Part shown: piece by piece, positions 41,440 to 51,833 of the stretch | How positions within the stretch are numbered: the first letter of the stretch is position 1 | Layout of the letters: the number at the start of each line of letters is the position of its first letter | DNA from: Septoria linicola | Taxonomy: Eukaryota; Ascomycota; Dothideomycetes; Mycosphaerellales; Mycosphaerellaceae | Assembly (NCBI GenBank): GCA_024114885.1 | Contig: CP099421.1 | Location: 558,001 to 622,000 of the forward strand | Length of the DNA stretch: 64,000 nt | Direction of reading: 5' to 3' | Program-made: the position numbers and the translations under genes | Notes under the pieces: generated by a model | The model's input: only the letters and a program-made list of their open reading frames with translations | Told to the model about the DNA's origin: nothing | Databases searched by the model: none

Positions 41440-41756
41440 GGTGACAGCAGTTCTACCCACTCTTCCTCGCTCTCACATTCTGGGTGGCAGCGGCTTTAGT
41501 ATCACAACTCTCCCAGCAGAGATTGCTTCAATGTCCATCGTTCCGCACTGAAGCATCGTACAGCTAACTAAAGCCGGAGCCTTGTACGGGTCCAAATGCT
41601 TGAGCCGAGGATTGCCATCTCCATGTCGGATCCGTTTTCTCCACATTGCGCTAGTTCTAAGTTAGGGCGGAACAAGATCCGCGTTATACATAGAGAGCTT
41701 AACTTAGTGGCCGTCTGGTCTCACCATCACTTCCCTTCGTTTTTGATCGTGTCAAG
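41440..41756. promoter_or_regulatory. Shared mccB/ivdA bidirectional promoter
   Basis: A 317-bp spacer separates the two ATGs. It contains a 10-bp inverted repeat, CGGCTTTAGT at 41491-41500 and ACTAAAGCCG at 41567-41576 (centre spacing 76 bp), and a palindromic CGGATCCG at 41627-41634. CGG-type half-sites suit Zn2Cys6 regulators. No TATA consensus is obvious. The regulatory role is inferred from position. Confidence 0.6.
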
Positions 41757-43055
41757 ATGCCTCCCACGACCCCTCTCCGAGCAGCTTTTCTGCAATGCTC
41801 TCGTCCAGCCACACGAACAGCTGCAAAGCCACTGATATCCTCCCAATGGAAAAGGCACGCATCAACTCGAAAGCACCCAAAAGGCTTCGAGCCGCCCACG
41901 ATGAGCGAGCTGGAGGAGCTGCGTGAACGAACCATTGAATTCGTTCGACGAGAAATTCCACACGATCTGGCACAGGCAACAGATCACAACAATGACTTCC
42001 CCAACGAGCTGTGGAAGAAGTTTGGTGAGGCAGGCTTCCTCGGCATCACGGCAGACGAAGACTATGGCGGCCTGGCCATGGGCTACCAGGCACATTGCAT
42101 TGTCCTTGAAGAGCTGAGCAGAGCGTCAGGCAGCATTGGACTGTCATATGCCGCCCACTCACAGCTCTGCGTCAATCAATTCCAACTGCACGCAAACGCC
42201 GAACAGAAGAAGCAGTGGCTTCCTGGGCTACTGTCCGGAGAGAAGATCGGTGCCCTGGCAATGTCAGAACACACGGCGGGCAGTGATGTTGTCAGCATGA
42301 AGATGACAGCGAAGAAGGTCGATGGTGGCTACCAGTTGAACGGAAGCAAGATGTGGATCACGAACGGTCCTGATGCACATGTCATTATCGTGTATGCAAA
42401 GACAGAGCCCGACGCGGCGAGCAAAGGCATCACAGCGTTCTTGGTGGACACCACGACACCCGGGTTCAGTGTGGCGAGAAAGCTAGACAAGCTGGGCATG
42501 AGAGGGTCGAACACAGGCGAGCTGTTGTTCGACAATGTGTTCGTACCCGAAACAGCTGTCATGGGTCCTCTAAACAAGGGTGTCAAGGTGCTGATGGAGG
42601 GTCTCGATCTGGAACGACTGGTGCTATCTGCTGGCCCGCTCGGTCTGATGAAGGCTGCATTGGACGTCACACTTCCCTACGTGCATGAACGAAAACAGTT
42701 TGGCATTCCTCTGGCACATAACCAATTGATTCAAGGCAAGCTGGCAGACATGTACACCAAGTACCGGGCAAGCGCAGCTTTCACATACTCTGTCGCTCGA
42801 GCGATTGACGAGAGCTATGGAGATCCCGACATCAAGACACAGGATTGTGCTGGCGCGATCCTGTACGCTGCTGAGCGAGCGACGGAATGCGGTATGGACG
42901 CTATTCAATGTTTGGGCGGTATGGGCTATATGAATGAAATGGCTGCGGGACGGATCATGCGTGATGCAAAGCTGTATGAGATTGGCGCTGGCACGAGTGA
43001 AGTGAGGAGGATGGTGCTAGGGAGAGCGTTTAACAAAGAGTATGGCACGCGGTAA
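41757..43055 (+). CDS. ivdA: Isovaleryl-CoA dehydrogenase, mitochondrial
   Basis: Single exon, 432 aa, ATG 41757. An acyl-CoA dehydrogenase that oxidises isovaleryl-CoA to 3-methylcrotonyl-CoA with FAD, in the mitochondrial matrix, passing electrons to ETF. The presequence (residues 1-40, Arg/Ala/Ser) is followed by the conserved body. Visible: GFLGITADEDYGGLAMGYQA, ALAMSEHTAGSDVVSMKMTA, WITNGPDAHVIIVYAKT, and the IVD-type catalytic Glu 286 in GLDLERLVLSAGP. In the IVD subgroup this Glu lies on a different helix from that of other dehydrogenases. The C-terminal GAGTSEVRRMVLGRAFNKEY completes it. Length is normal. It shares a bidirectional promoter with mccB, which performs the next step. Confidence 0.97.
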   Translation: MPPTTPLRAAFLQCSRPATRTAAKPLISSQWKRHASTRKHPKGFEPPTMSELEELRERTIEFVRREIPHDLAQATDHNNDFPNELWKKFGEAGFLGITADEDYGGLAMGYQAHCIVLEELSRASGSIGLSYAAHSQLCVNQFQLHANAEQKKQWLPGLLSGEKIGALAMSEHTAGSDVVSMKMTAKKVDGGYQLNGSKMWITNGPDAHVIIVYAKTEPDAASKGITAFLVDTTTPGFSVARKLDKLGMRGSNTGELLFDNVFVPETAVMGPLNKGVKVLMEGLDLERLVLSAGPLGLMKAALDVTLPYVHERKQFGIPLAHNQLIQGKLADMYTKYRASAAFTYSVARAIDESYGDPDIKTQDCAGAILYAAERATECGMDAIQCLGGMGYMNEMAAGRIMRDAKLYEIGAGTSEVRRMVLGRAFNKEYGTR

Positions 43056-43278
43056 AGAAGTGGCACATGAAATTTACAAATTCAGGTCTCACTCCTCGCG
43101 AGGCCACCATACGTGTTATGCTACTCAAGTCCGTCAACCAAGACCTTGCTTCACGACCCCACATCTCGGACGCCGCCAAGCAAGGGATGGCGCAGCCTGT
43201 ATAAACACATCTCGGGCCTCTGACTGTTAGCTTCACACCATTGCCTGAATTTCTTCCTTCTCAGACTGCAGCCGGAAT

Positions 43279-44151
43279 ATGCAGTCATCTACAGACGGGT
43301 CACTGCGTCCCGTATGGACCAGATTGGCGCAAAACCGAGAGCGACTTTCCGAGCTTGCTGATCAGATACAGCAAGCTAAAGATCACTACGAAGGGCTTTC
43401 CAAGACTCACGCCACCTTGCGCACGGAAACGCGTCACTTGAAGGAGCACATCGGAGCATGGGAGCGCAACAGAACCTTCTCCGGCTTCATGCGCCTGCCA
43501 ATCGAGCTCCGCGAAATGATCTTCGACAGATACGTCGTGATACCACCACACGGCATCTTCACCGCCGCTGATCTGGACCATCCGTTCCGGCAAAGCTTAC
43601 AGATATCCTTCAGTGCGCCACTGATGCATGTCTGTAAACAATTGCGCACAGAGTTCGGGGACTGGTCGCTCAAGAACCGAGCTCTTTATCTGAAATTCTG
43701 TGGGGTCGAGGAAATCTCTATCGGATACGAATGGCATCGAAAATTAACAAGCGTTGCGCTGACAGAGTCGTGCATAGAGACTTTCCGACAATCCCTCTCG
43801 AGCGGCAAGCTCGCGGGTGTCCGCCACATCTTCTTGTGGTATTCGACAGAATATCGCCACGTGGAGCTGTCCTGGACAATAGACCTGGCCACTGCAACGA
43901 TCACCACTGGGTATTGTAGAGATGGCTCTCATGTCTACGAAGCTCATAAAGATTCTGAAGACCTGCGGCCACAGCCATCCCCCGGTAGCGGCTGTCGAAA
44001 AGCTCGATTGCGGGAGGCAATTGAGAGTGTGCTAGCCCACCTTCACGATGCAGTCAAAGAAATCAAAACAGAAGATGGGGGCTTCCAGGAACGACACATC
44101 GCTGTGTTCGAACAAGCTTTAGGCGAGTTTCGTTTGAGGCAGAAAATCTAG
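43279..44151 (+). CDS. F-box-like hypothetical protein
   Basis: Single exon, 290 aa, ATG 43279. An N-terminal coiled-coil-like helix (residues 15-55; NRERLSELADQIQQAKDHYE) precedes a short FMRLPIELREMIFDRYVVIP motif near residue 70, which fits an F-box or the related fungal 2EXR-type motif. A hydrophobic body follows (MHVCKQLRTEFGDW, VRHIFLWYSTEYRHVELSW). Such proteins are numerous in Pezizomycotina and are usually recruitment adapters, with unknown partners. The F-box assignment rests on the LPxExRxxI signature alone. Confidence 0.6.
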   Translation: MQSSTDGSLRPVWTRLAQNRERLSELADQIQQAKDHYEGLSKTHATLRTETRHLKEHIGAWERNRTFSGFMRLPIELREMIFDRYVVIPPHGIFTAADLDHPFRQSLQISFSAPLMHVCKQLRTEFGDWSLKNRALYLKFCGVEEISIGYEWHRKLTSVALTESCIETFRQSLSSGKLAGVRHIFLWYSTEYRHVELSWTIDLATATITTGYCRDGSHVYEAHKDSEDLRPQPSPGSGCRKARLREAIESVLAHLHDAVKEIKTEDGGFQERHIAVFEQALGEFRLRQKI

Positions 44152-45218
44152 CGATGGGGTTTCCTGCAATCGGCAATTTCACCATCATTCGGCGGTGGCG
44201 GACACTACATGCGTGCTTGCATGAGCCACTATAATGCACAGAACACTGTCGAAACCACGTTTCACAACATGCACCTTGCTTGATGTCCCCCCATCGGAAG
44301 CAGCGTACATATGCACTCTGTCTATGCCGTATGCACAATGGAGAAGACTTTACTCTATGGCGCCAAGACGGTCAGGTGAAATCAGACAAGTACAATACGA
44401 GTTCAGGATTGGTCAGTCAAGGGTTGTTGCCTCTGCTTGAGGTTATTTGGTTGGTATGGTGAGGGGAAGGAGGCCGAAACACATCGAGGACTCGCCGCGG
44501 CCGAGACTACGGCAGTGTGCAAGGAGTCGTACAAGTCTCTCGGGGACAACGTGCTGGCCCTCGTTCGATACATGAGACTGACTATTCTGCGGCATTCCAG
44601 CATCTTTCCAGGCGCACCGGCTGGGATTCAACATTGATCTAAACACGCCTGTCATCACGAACAACACTGACAGATACTATAACTATCATTCTGGTGAGGA
44701 AAGTCATCAATTGGTACAATTTGGGCCCTCTGACGTAGCTGCCAGGTGATAGTGTGAAAGAAGGCAGTGAACTCGTGCTGAGCATTCTACAGACTATCGT
44801 CTGTCAGATCTCGGATGACTGCGGTGGTCTCAATAAGCGGCACATTGCCTCGATGCAGGAAGCTTTTCTTCAGTTTCGCCTTCGCAAGTGAACGAGTAAG
44901 AACGATATGCAAAACAATCTTCCAGATATTGTTGCTAGAAACCATAGCCCTCGAATCTTCACGTCCGCTCATACCGTGGACGAGACTTTACGTTGAGCAT
45001 TCCCTCATGATAGACTCCCTCCTGCAATACTCACAGCACGTAGTCCAGTCACTAGCGGGCGTCAGGCCCAGCTAATGAGAAAGGTACACGATGCTCTGCT
45101 CACTTGCTGACTCACATGTTCACTGTCACGCATCACTTTTCTTTCCCACGGGACTCTGATCATCTTTTGCAGCATTACCTGATCGAAATCGCTTCCCTCC
45201 CCATTTGGCACTCACCCG
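44152..45218. other. Intergenic
   Basis: About 1.1 kb between two + strand genes. Only short frames overlap antisense. No RNA gene or repeat is recognised. Confidence 0.5.
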
Positions 45219-46241
45219 ATGATGAGCAAACGAACGCTCATGATTGATGCTCGCGGGTCGCCAAGATACGTGAACGCCGAGAGTGAGGACAGGAGGTTGG
45301 AAGTCATCACGATGGAAAGCCACTTGGCGAGATTCAGGCCCATCAGCCATGCTAAGCAGAGACGCACCAGATCAGTGCACAATCGAGTCAACAGTGCAGT
45401 CAATCTTTACAGGGTGGCGCTGCGACCACCTTGCATGAATCATACGATTAAGTACTGCTACTGTCCTTCCAGAGTCATCACGCCGGGTGTGTCTCAGGAA
45501 GACTGGGACAGGTTTGTTAGACCAGTCAAGACTTCCTCGAAAGTGGTCAGACGACGGCCTGGAAGTGTCACAGCACACGAAGACGGCAAGTGGGTCTCAG
45601 AGGAGGTTACGGATATCCCTCCACTCATTCAACCAGTCTTCATGCATTCGCAGGAAAGACTTCGACTGTCAGATGGAGCTGGACATGATGACTCCCTGGA
45701 CTTCGTCGGATATCAGCCTGTAAGTCACGAAGCCGAACGGAAACAAGGTCGAGCTATACTAGCAGGCTCTACGTGGGACAGAATGCACTCGGCTGGCGGA
45801 CCCACCGCCACGCCCTCTGTGCCTAGCGTCTCCATGCAAAGAGCCACTTCTAAGCCAATTGCTCGAACCAAGACTTGCCAGGAACAAGACACTGGCTTCT
45901 GGGAGATGGAGAATGATCTTCCGGAGCAAGACTCTATGCTCACAGAGAGGCTTCAACTACACTTGGAAAGTTCTCGAAGAGGAGAAGGGATGTATGTCTC
46001 GGCGTGTCGTGCTGGAAGGAATTGCAGGCGGATTATTGTGCCTGCTACCACTACTCCTGCTACAGACGGAACCGAGATTGAATTCGGGCGCGTATATGGC
46101 CGAGACGACTCTCCCGCAACAAGGCCAGATATTGCTGAGGTGGAGAGATTAGAAAAGAAGCTGGCGACGGGAAAGGTCGAAGAACGCGGTCCTTGCGAGA
46201 CGCCTTCGTACGGTGGAGGAAGAATGCATCGACCCTACTAG
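45219..46241 (+). CDS. Orphan hypothetical protein
   Basis: Single exon, 340 aa, two adjacent ATGs at 45219. It is basic in the N-terminal third (KQRRTRSVHNRVNSAVNLYR) with a CMNHTIKYCYCPSRV segment near residue 73 that places four Cys and one His close together. It is otherwise low complexity and polar (Gly/Ser/Arg/Glu). I do not recognise it. The composition could equally be a lineage-specific gene. The stop is 84 bp from the convergent methyltransferase-like gene. Confidence 0.5.
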   Translation: MMSKRTLMIDARGSPRYVNAESEDRRLEVITMESHLARFRPISHAKQRRTRSVHNRVNSAVNLYRVALRPPCMNHTIKYCYCPSRVITPGVSQEDWDRFVRPVKTSSKVVRRRPGSVTAHEDGKWVSEEVTDIPPLIQPVFMHSQERLRLSDGAGHDDSLDFVGYQPVSHEAERKQGRAILAGSTWDRMHSAGGPTATPSVPSVSMQRATSKPIARTKTCQEQDTGFWEMENDLPEQDSMLTERLQLHLESSRRGEGMYVSACRAGRNCRRIIVPATTTPATDGTEIEFGRVYGRDDSPATRPDIAEVERLEKKLATGKVEERGPCETPSYGGGRMHRPY

Positions 46242-46324
46242 TCCTACAACCAAATACTAAATCAGCCAATTCCACTTGCCTTCGGCTCCCAATATCCAAC
46301 AATAAGTGTCTCCATTCCATCCCT

Positions 46325-47146
46325 TCACGCACATAACAGATCCCACTTCATCGCCACCAGTACCCAGCACTCCACCCTCAAGCCCCGTCCCTCTCCCCTG
46401 TCCCTGATCTCCCTCTCCCACGCTTCATCGAACCCACTCTCCCAGCTCTGCGCATCACCTTGCTGTCCCTTCGCCGCATCTAGAATCCTTAGGACCTCAC
46501 TTCTCAGTCTACGAAGTTCATCCCCTCCCACCAAAATCGAGCGCTCCGAGACTCGCACTTTCCCGAGTTCGAACCCAGCTTTCTCTGCTAAATTTCTGAG
46601 ATCGAGGTCCGTAGCTGTACCTGCAGCGGGAGTGACTGTCTCAGTGAGACCAGAGAAAGCAGAGGAAGGCCTCCGCCCTCCTGATATTGATAGCACCGAT
46701 CTCAAAATGGAGTCGATGGGGTTATATTTCGTCACAGAAACGATTGCCACACCTTTTGGAATCAACGAGTAGAAAATCCTCTTCGAAGTCGAGGAAACAC
46801 TATCGTCGTCTGTACGAAAGAGTCCGATATATGCTAAAGCGTGCGTGATGCTATCATCCTCCGGTGCACTACCACGATCCAGGACGTGGATGTTTGCGAT
46901 TTTGGCCAAAGTGGGATCGATGACTTTTTCTGCAGGGTTGGAAGGAATGGTTATGCTATATGGTAGATCGTAGTGGGAATCTTTGAGCCAGGAGAGAAGT
47001 GTTTCGGCGAGTTCGACGTCGAATGTGAAGACTTTGGAGGCGGAGGTGAGGTTTAGTTTGGGCCAGTGGTCTTGCCAGATGGAGTGGAAGAAAGCTTGTC
47101 TGGAGGGTGCGAGGGCGTTTGTGATGGAGTCTGCCGTTGTGGCCAT
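46325..47146 (-). CDS. Methyltransferase-like protein
   Basis: Single exon, 273 aa, ATG 47146. The pattern of strands, FTFDVELAETLLSWLKDSHY, ANIHVLDRGSAP, ITHALAYIGLF, IFYSLIPKGVAIVSVTKYNP and a terminal ECWVLVAMK, resembles the Rossmann fold of fungal SAM-dependent methyltransferases. The GxGxG motif I is not clear, so activity is uncertain. The function of such degenerate members is often unknown. It could be a subunit or a pseudo-enzyme. Confidence 0.45.
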   Translation of the reverse strand: MATTADSITNALAPSRQAFFHSIWQDHWPKLNLTSASKVFTFDVELAETLLSWLKDSHYDLPYSITIPSNPAEKVIDPTLAKIANIHVLDRGSAPEDDSITHALAYIGLFRTDDDSVSSTSKRIFYSLIPKGVAIVSVTKYNPIDSILRSVLSISGGRRPSSAFSGLTETVTPAAGTATDLDLRNLAEKAGFELGKVRVSERSILVGGDELRRLRSEVLRILDAAKGQQGDAQSWESGFDEAWEREIRDRGEGRGLRVECWVLVAMKWDLLCA

Positions 47147-47682
47147 TGTTTCGTACTTGGCTGCTCTCCTCGATGCTTGAGAAACTCTCGGAATCGCGAT
47201 GCGGTTGCGACTGTTGTTTAGTCGTTTCTGTCGGTATTTTAGTGCTAGAAAGTACGTTGGTAGTGGGTAACATGAACTACACCGAGTGAGATTGAAGTCC
47301 CCTACTTCGCGTTGTGAGGCTGTTGCGGTCGCGTGAAGCTTGAGCTGCAGTCCGACCCCTCACGATGTGCACAAAGGTCAGCCAGGACAAGGGTTGGATC
47401 GAGGAGTGAGGAGTGAAGTCCGGACCTGGACCTGATCCGACGCCCGACAGAAAGCGCAAGGCATCCGATCCAGTGAACTGATTTTTGGTTAGAAATATGT
47501 CGTAGGTTCCTCAACTGCATAGCACAGCTGGAACATGTATATACATTCTCCGCTCCACTGATGCAGGTCCTCCGAATTGCCACAGATACGCCACGCCATG
47601 CAATGCAAACGCTCAAATGCCCAGGTACTTCTGGGAGCTGGCACGATGCACTATCCACGCCAACTCCACTGTCTCAGCCTCA
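47147..47682. other. Intergenic
   Basis: About 0.54 kb between two - strand genes, containing the promoter of the methyltransferase-like gene. Nothing else is seen. Confidence 0.5.
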
Positions 47683-49113
47683 CTAATGGTCACGACACTT
47701 CTCTTCGTCGAGCTCTTTAATGCACATCTTTCGTGGGATCGCTGGTATCGCCCAATGAACCTCTTCCATGATAGCGTAAGATTCGAACGGCGCCCCTCTT
47801 GGCCGTTTCGTCTTCTTCATCTTCTGTGTCACTTTGTCGAATGCTTCCTCTTCTTTCCAGAACTGAGGCTCGAATCCTTGTACAGATGCCCAGCCACGAA
47901 TCAGTGCTCGCCAGTAGCATGTTTCAGCCGCGGGAGTAAGGTACCGCTCGCGGAATGTCCGCCTGGCGTTGTCTGCAATGGTCTGGCCATCGGTATCATA
48001 CTTGCTCGGATGAAGCAACTTCTTCATCTTCTTGGGCAAGTCGCTGAAGTCTCGCTTCATCTGGATGTAATTCTGTTCCAGGCCAGACGGTTTCATGAGG
48101 TGGTGATAAAGCTCGATCCACTCTAGGTCGTGAGAGAGAAGAATCGAGTGGCAGTTGAGCAGATACTTTAGTCGTCCCGAGTACGTATTGCCTTCCGTTT
48201 GCGCAACATACTTGTAAGAGCAGTGATCCTGCATTGTCAATAGCTTCTCCTCGATGTTGGTTTTGTTGTTCCAGTGCAGCACTTGGACGTCAGCCCATTC
48301 TTGGTCTTCTGCATGACGGACTAGACCCTCCCTGACGTCTTTCGATCCTACATCCAGAGAGCCCCGCCAGACGACCTTGGACACTTTGTCCTCAAAGCGA
48401 TCTTCCGTGTGCTCAAGCAGAGTCTGTAGCTCAGGATACGACCGCAAATTGACATCAGGCCAGCCCCACATTCCGAAGTCAGGCATTAGCCAGAGTGACT
48501 TTTGATGGGCTCGTCGTGTGTATGCCCAGGTAGTCTCGTTGCCGTTATCTTGATCTACCAGAGCCCCATCGTGCACAGTGAAAGTAAATTCGATGTCTGG
48601 GAGCTTGTTTGGAGAGGCACTAACAGCGCGATGGATCGCATGCAGTGTAGCAAGCGTTCGCGGCCGGTGGTTGTGATCCGTGACTCCATGAGGATCAATC
48701 ACGTACAGCTGGTTGTCGTGAATCTGTGCCTTGACAATGCCATCTCCTCGCCATTGCACTTTCGTTTCGTCTTGCGTGATCTTGCCCACTTTCTTGCGAT
48801 ACTCCACTGCGCGATCTATTTCGCGATATAGATCGGGGAAAGCAAAACTGCACTGCTCTTCGGTCAAGCCATAGTTGCGCCCATGTTTCTTGTGGTCGAA
48901 CACCCATCCGTCGTGTGTCGGCTGGAGGTGCGATGGAGGAGGCGGTGTTACCTCCACATGCTCGTCCTTGTGAGGTCGGTGGTGCTCAATGTACTCGGCG
49001 GCATTGTCGATGTAGTCCTGCGCAAAGTCAGGCGCACCTTTCGTCGTCGTCCATAGGATGAGAGCTGCACTAATTAGCAATAGGAGAGTGCCCCATAGCG
49101 CGAGTGTGCGCAT
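47683..49113 (-). CDS. Glycosyltransferase family 90 (CAP10-like)
   Basis: Single exon, 476 aa, ATG 49113. It has a type II membrane topology: residues 5-22 form a transmembrane anchor (ALWGTLLLLISAALILW), followed by a charged linker and the CAP10 domain (about residues 175-460). Visible CAP10 features: LPDFGMWGWPDVN, VVWRGSLDVGSKDVREGLV, HCSYKYVAQTEGNTYSGRLK, YLLNCHSILLSHDLEWIELY, and the C-terminal ARRTFRERYLTPAAETCYWR. The family transfers xylose or glucose; in Cryptococcus it is needed for capsule. It probably works in the Golgi on cell-wall or secreted glycans. Donor and acceptor unknown. Confidence 0.92.
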   Translation of the reverse strand: MRTLALWGTLLLLISAALILWTTTKGAPDFAQDYIDNAAEYIEHHRPHKDEHVEVTPPPPSHLQPTHDGWVFDHKKHGRNYGLTEEQCSFAFPDLYREIDRAVEYRKKVGKITQDETKVQWRGDGIVKAQIHDNQLYVIDPHGVTDHNHRPRTLATLHAIHRAVSASPNKLPDIEFTFTVHDGALVDQDNGNETTWAYTRRAHQKSLWLMPDFGMWGWPDVNLRSYPELQTLLEHTEDRFEDKVSKVVWRGSLDVGSKDVREGLVRHAEDQEWADVQVLHWNNKTNIEEKLLTMQDHCSYKYVAQTEGNTYSGRLKYLLNCHSILLSHDLEWIELYHHLMKPSGLEQNYIQMKRDFSDLPKKMKKLLHPSKYDTDGQTIADNARRTFRERYLTPAAETCYWRALIRGWASVQGFEPQFWKEEEAFDKVTQKMKKTKRPRGAPFESYAIMEEVHWAIPAIPRKMCIKELDEEKCRDH

Positions 49114-50943
49114 CCTGTGTGATGAGCTCTCCCGATCCCGTCTGTTGTTGAGATCAGTTCTGGCCAGGCGACATCTCAGCGCTTGAGAAGAGACATGGTG
49201 ACACGAGACGGAAGAACTGGCCTGCCTATAGGAAAAACCAAGTACTTAGGAGGATCAATACGACTGCATCTTGCACTAGTTAGAAATCACTCAGCACCGC
49301 AAAGCACCACTTGCCTTATTGCGTGCAAGTCTTCTTCAGAACCCGGATTTTACGCACGCCAACAATCCCTGAAGGAATGATGTCGCCATGTGCGCCAAAT
49401 GAGTGGCGCCGAGATACCTCCCTTTCGCTGTGGACGATCGCACAGACACCTGAACTGGCAGGTCGCGTAGATGCAGTCGAGAGGCACAGGGACAAACAGT
49501 GTGCATGTATACCATCCCCCAATTGGCTTGGCTGCTTTATGCTTTCTTGGGAGGCTTGAAGTCAAACCATGTTGAAGCGCGAAACCATCACGGCCAACGT
49601 GACATCCATGTTCGGCTGACGACCTTTGCTGACACAAACCTCGACTAACTAGTTAGCAGCGGCAAGCATTTTGTTCCAGATCACTGCACTTTGAATCAGG
49701 AGGCAGACCTCGTCCTTCCTCACATGTCAGATGGCAGGAACACCCGTCTTGTGATCACGTCTGCCCGCTCGCGCCGTTTTCCTTCTCGGATCACCTCCCA
49801 AGATAACATGTATTCTAGCCACTGTAGGCGAGGGCTGCCAGCCCTTCGAGCTGTACATCAATGCTAGAAGCACAGCAAGATGCTCACCTCGCGAATCGAT
49901 CAAACGAACGCCGATGTTGCGCAGGAGCGCGTTGCTGTGCCCTTCTACCATCGCAAAGTCCCCGCACCAGGTCATGTGCCAAAAGCAGTCGCAACACGAT
50001 TTAATCTGATAAGATGGTTGTGTCGATCTGATATACCCAGAGACATGCTATAAATCGTGGTGAACCCACACTCTCATAGCCACTATGCATGTATGCAAGT
50101 TTCACTTTGACGATAGGAGGTGGGCTGGTGTTTGTCGATAGCATTCAGAAGAGTGCGAGTCGGAAAATTTTGAGAAGGCGGAGTTGTGAAAGGAAAGGGT
50201 GCAGGATGGAGATGGAGGTGGTAGAAAGGCGAAGTTGTGAGGTTTGTGATAGATTTGCCCATCGTAATCAGGACGAACGCACGGGTCGATAGGTCGAGGT
50301 ATATGAGGCTAGGTTGCATAGGCCAAAATGTACTGGGAACTGTCATGAGACAGGAAATAGAGCCTCTAGCGGCACTCGAAAGCAACTTCAGATCAGTAAC
50401 TAGACGGTGGATGCATGCTTCCAGCAGATGCACGAATCGGAATGCACGGCAACAGGAGGAGACGAAAATGCAAAGTTGATCAGTGTAAAATTCGTATTCG
50501 ATCAAGGCCGCGGCCTTGATTCCATGGTCTCTCAGTCGACTGATTGGTTGTAGCTGAGCGTGATCTCTACGCTGTGCTGTGCTGTGATTCCAAGCTTTGC
50601 TAACCATGTAAGAGGACATTCTCCCTCTGCACTCGCTTGCTCCGCTGCTGCGGCACGGGCTTCAGACTGAAGTCTGGCGTGGTCTCGAGCCCCTGCGAAA
50701 CTCCTGTTGCAGTTGTGACGGGGTTGGAGCAAGCTGGTGCATCTCTACCAAGCGGTAAGTATGGCGTCCTCGGTGGCGCCACAAAGTCGTTGAAAATGTT
50801 CTCCTGATAGACAGGACGAACTGGTGCTGTTGAGGCCGGTATGTCCCTCATTAGCCATGCCCGCATCTGATCTGTTCCTGATTCCAGGCCAAAATGAAAG
50901 TCAGAATTGTTACTCAGACCAAGGTAAAATATGTCTTACCACT
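49114..50943. other. Long intergenic region
   Basis: 1.8 kb with no strong gene. The 178-codon frame at 50,083-50,619 (-) has no recognisable content. A weak ORF at 50,600-50,866 is listed separately. No RNA gene is recognised. Confidence 0.5.
50600..50866 (-). CDS. Weak ORF just downstream of RPB9
   Basis: ATG-led frame of 88 codons beginning MRAWLMRDIPASTAPVRP. It is Pro/Thr-rich without a hydrophobic core. It starts 78 bp after the RPB9 stop and could be an exon of a small gene, since the motif FNDFVAPPRTPYLPLG looks ordered, but splice partners are not clear. Confidence 0.25.
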   Translation of the reverse strand: MRAWLMRDIPASTAPVRPVYQENIFNDFVAPPRTPYLPLGRDAPACSNPVTTATGVSQGLETTPDFSLKPVPQQRSKRVQRENVLLHG

Positions 50944-51833
50944 CTACTTCTTGGAATCTAACGTGGACCAGACGTTTTGGCATTCGCAGCAAACGTAGAA
51001 GAGAGCCTGTCGCAGTTAGTAAGTGCTTTGTGTTGATGCAGCAGGCTTCGAACATACCATGCCGGTCTCAGCAGTACGCTGCTGTGATTGGAAGTAGACG
51101 GCATCGCGTGCGCCGCACTTCTTACACTCTTCCTCGGCGTGCGGGAGCTGTTGACACCAATCTGTCAGCACATGGCGCCGAACAGATGTGACGTGAAAGC
51201 ATGTGCAGTGAAGGTGAGTGCAAAGACGCCTCCTCTTGGAAAACCAGCTCAAGCAGAGCCATGCTCCCTCTCTTGCCGCTCTGCCTCGACCACCTCTTGC
51301 GCCTCTTTCGCTGTCTGTAGAGGCTCTGCAGGAACTTCAAGGGACAGATGCGCGTCTGTTGGTCGCTCGCAGATCGGGCACAAGATCTCTTGGCCACACA
51401 TGGTGCACATTTCGGGCTCAAAGTCCTGAGCTTCGATGTCGGCATCCTCATCTTCCTCCTCGTCATCGTCGTCGTCGTCGGTCATGCGCGTGTCAGAAGC
51501 AAAGCGATTACCCACCGTTGGATCTTGAGCAACGTCGTCAACGTTGCCCGCGGTTTCCTGAACGTCCTCCTTGAGCGAGTTGCGCCAGATGCAGGACGCG
51601 GTGGCGGGTTCGCTGAATTGGCAGGTACGGCACGCGAACATGAGCGTGTTGCTCATGCGATCCTCCTTCGGGTAGAGCATGTTGGAGCTGTGCAGGTCGT
51701 CAGTCACAGCGAAGCAGAATTGTCTCCGGCGCAGAATTGCCTACCACTCGCGACAGAAGCGGAAGCTGATCTTCTTCGAGTCGTCGCCTTTTGCCTCTGG
51801 CGCCGGCGAGGCGTCCATGTCGTAGGCGGACAT
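50944..51833 (-). CDS. RPB9: RNA polymerase II subunit RPB9
   Basis: Four exons: 51833-51745, 51687-51516, 51147-51058 and 51006-50944 (137 aa). Introns are 57, 368 and 51 nt. RPB9 has two zinc ribbons and affects start-site selection, elongation and fidelity. Zinc ribbon 1: SFRFCRECSNMLYPKEDR across intron 1, then CRTCQFSEPATASC. Zinc ribbon 2 (exons 3-4): EEECKKCGARDAVYFQSQQR, then ALFYVCCECQNVW, closely like yeast Rpb9 with its FQSQQR. The acceptor of intron 2 is chosen because it restores DPT-LPHAEEEC, matching the DPTLPR of yeast. Intron 2 is about six times longer than its neighbours and is open in frame. Confidence 0.95.
51249..51515 (-). other. In-frame ORF within RPB9 intron 2
   Basis: From the donor of intron 2 the upstream reading frame continues for 88 codons to a stop at 51249-51251. 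It gives an acidic run (DDDDDDEEEDEDADIEAQDF) and a compact Cys motif, EMCTMCGQEILCPICERP (C-x2-C-x6-C-x2-C), then a helical Glu/Ala-rich tail. If the intron were retained, a 175-residue isoform would keep zinc ribbon 1, replace ribbon 2, and end here. Whether it is translated is unknown. Confidence 0.4.

Noticed and set aside
50083..50619. 178-codon reverse-strand frame in the gap before RPB9
   Set aside because: No recognisable motif; composition looks non-coding and no splice partner is apparent.
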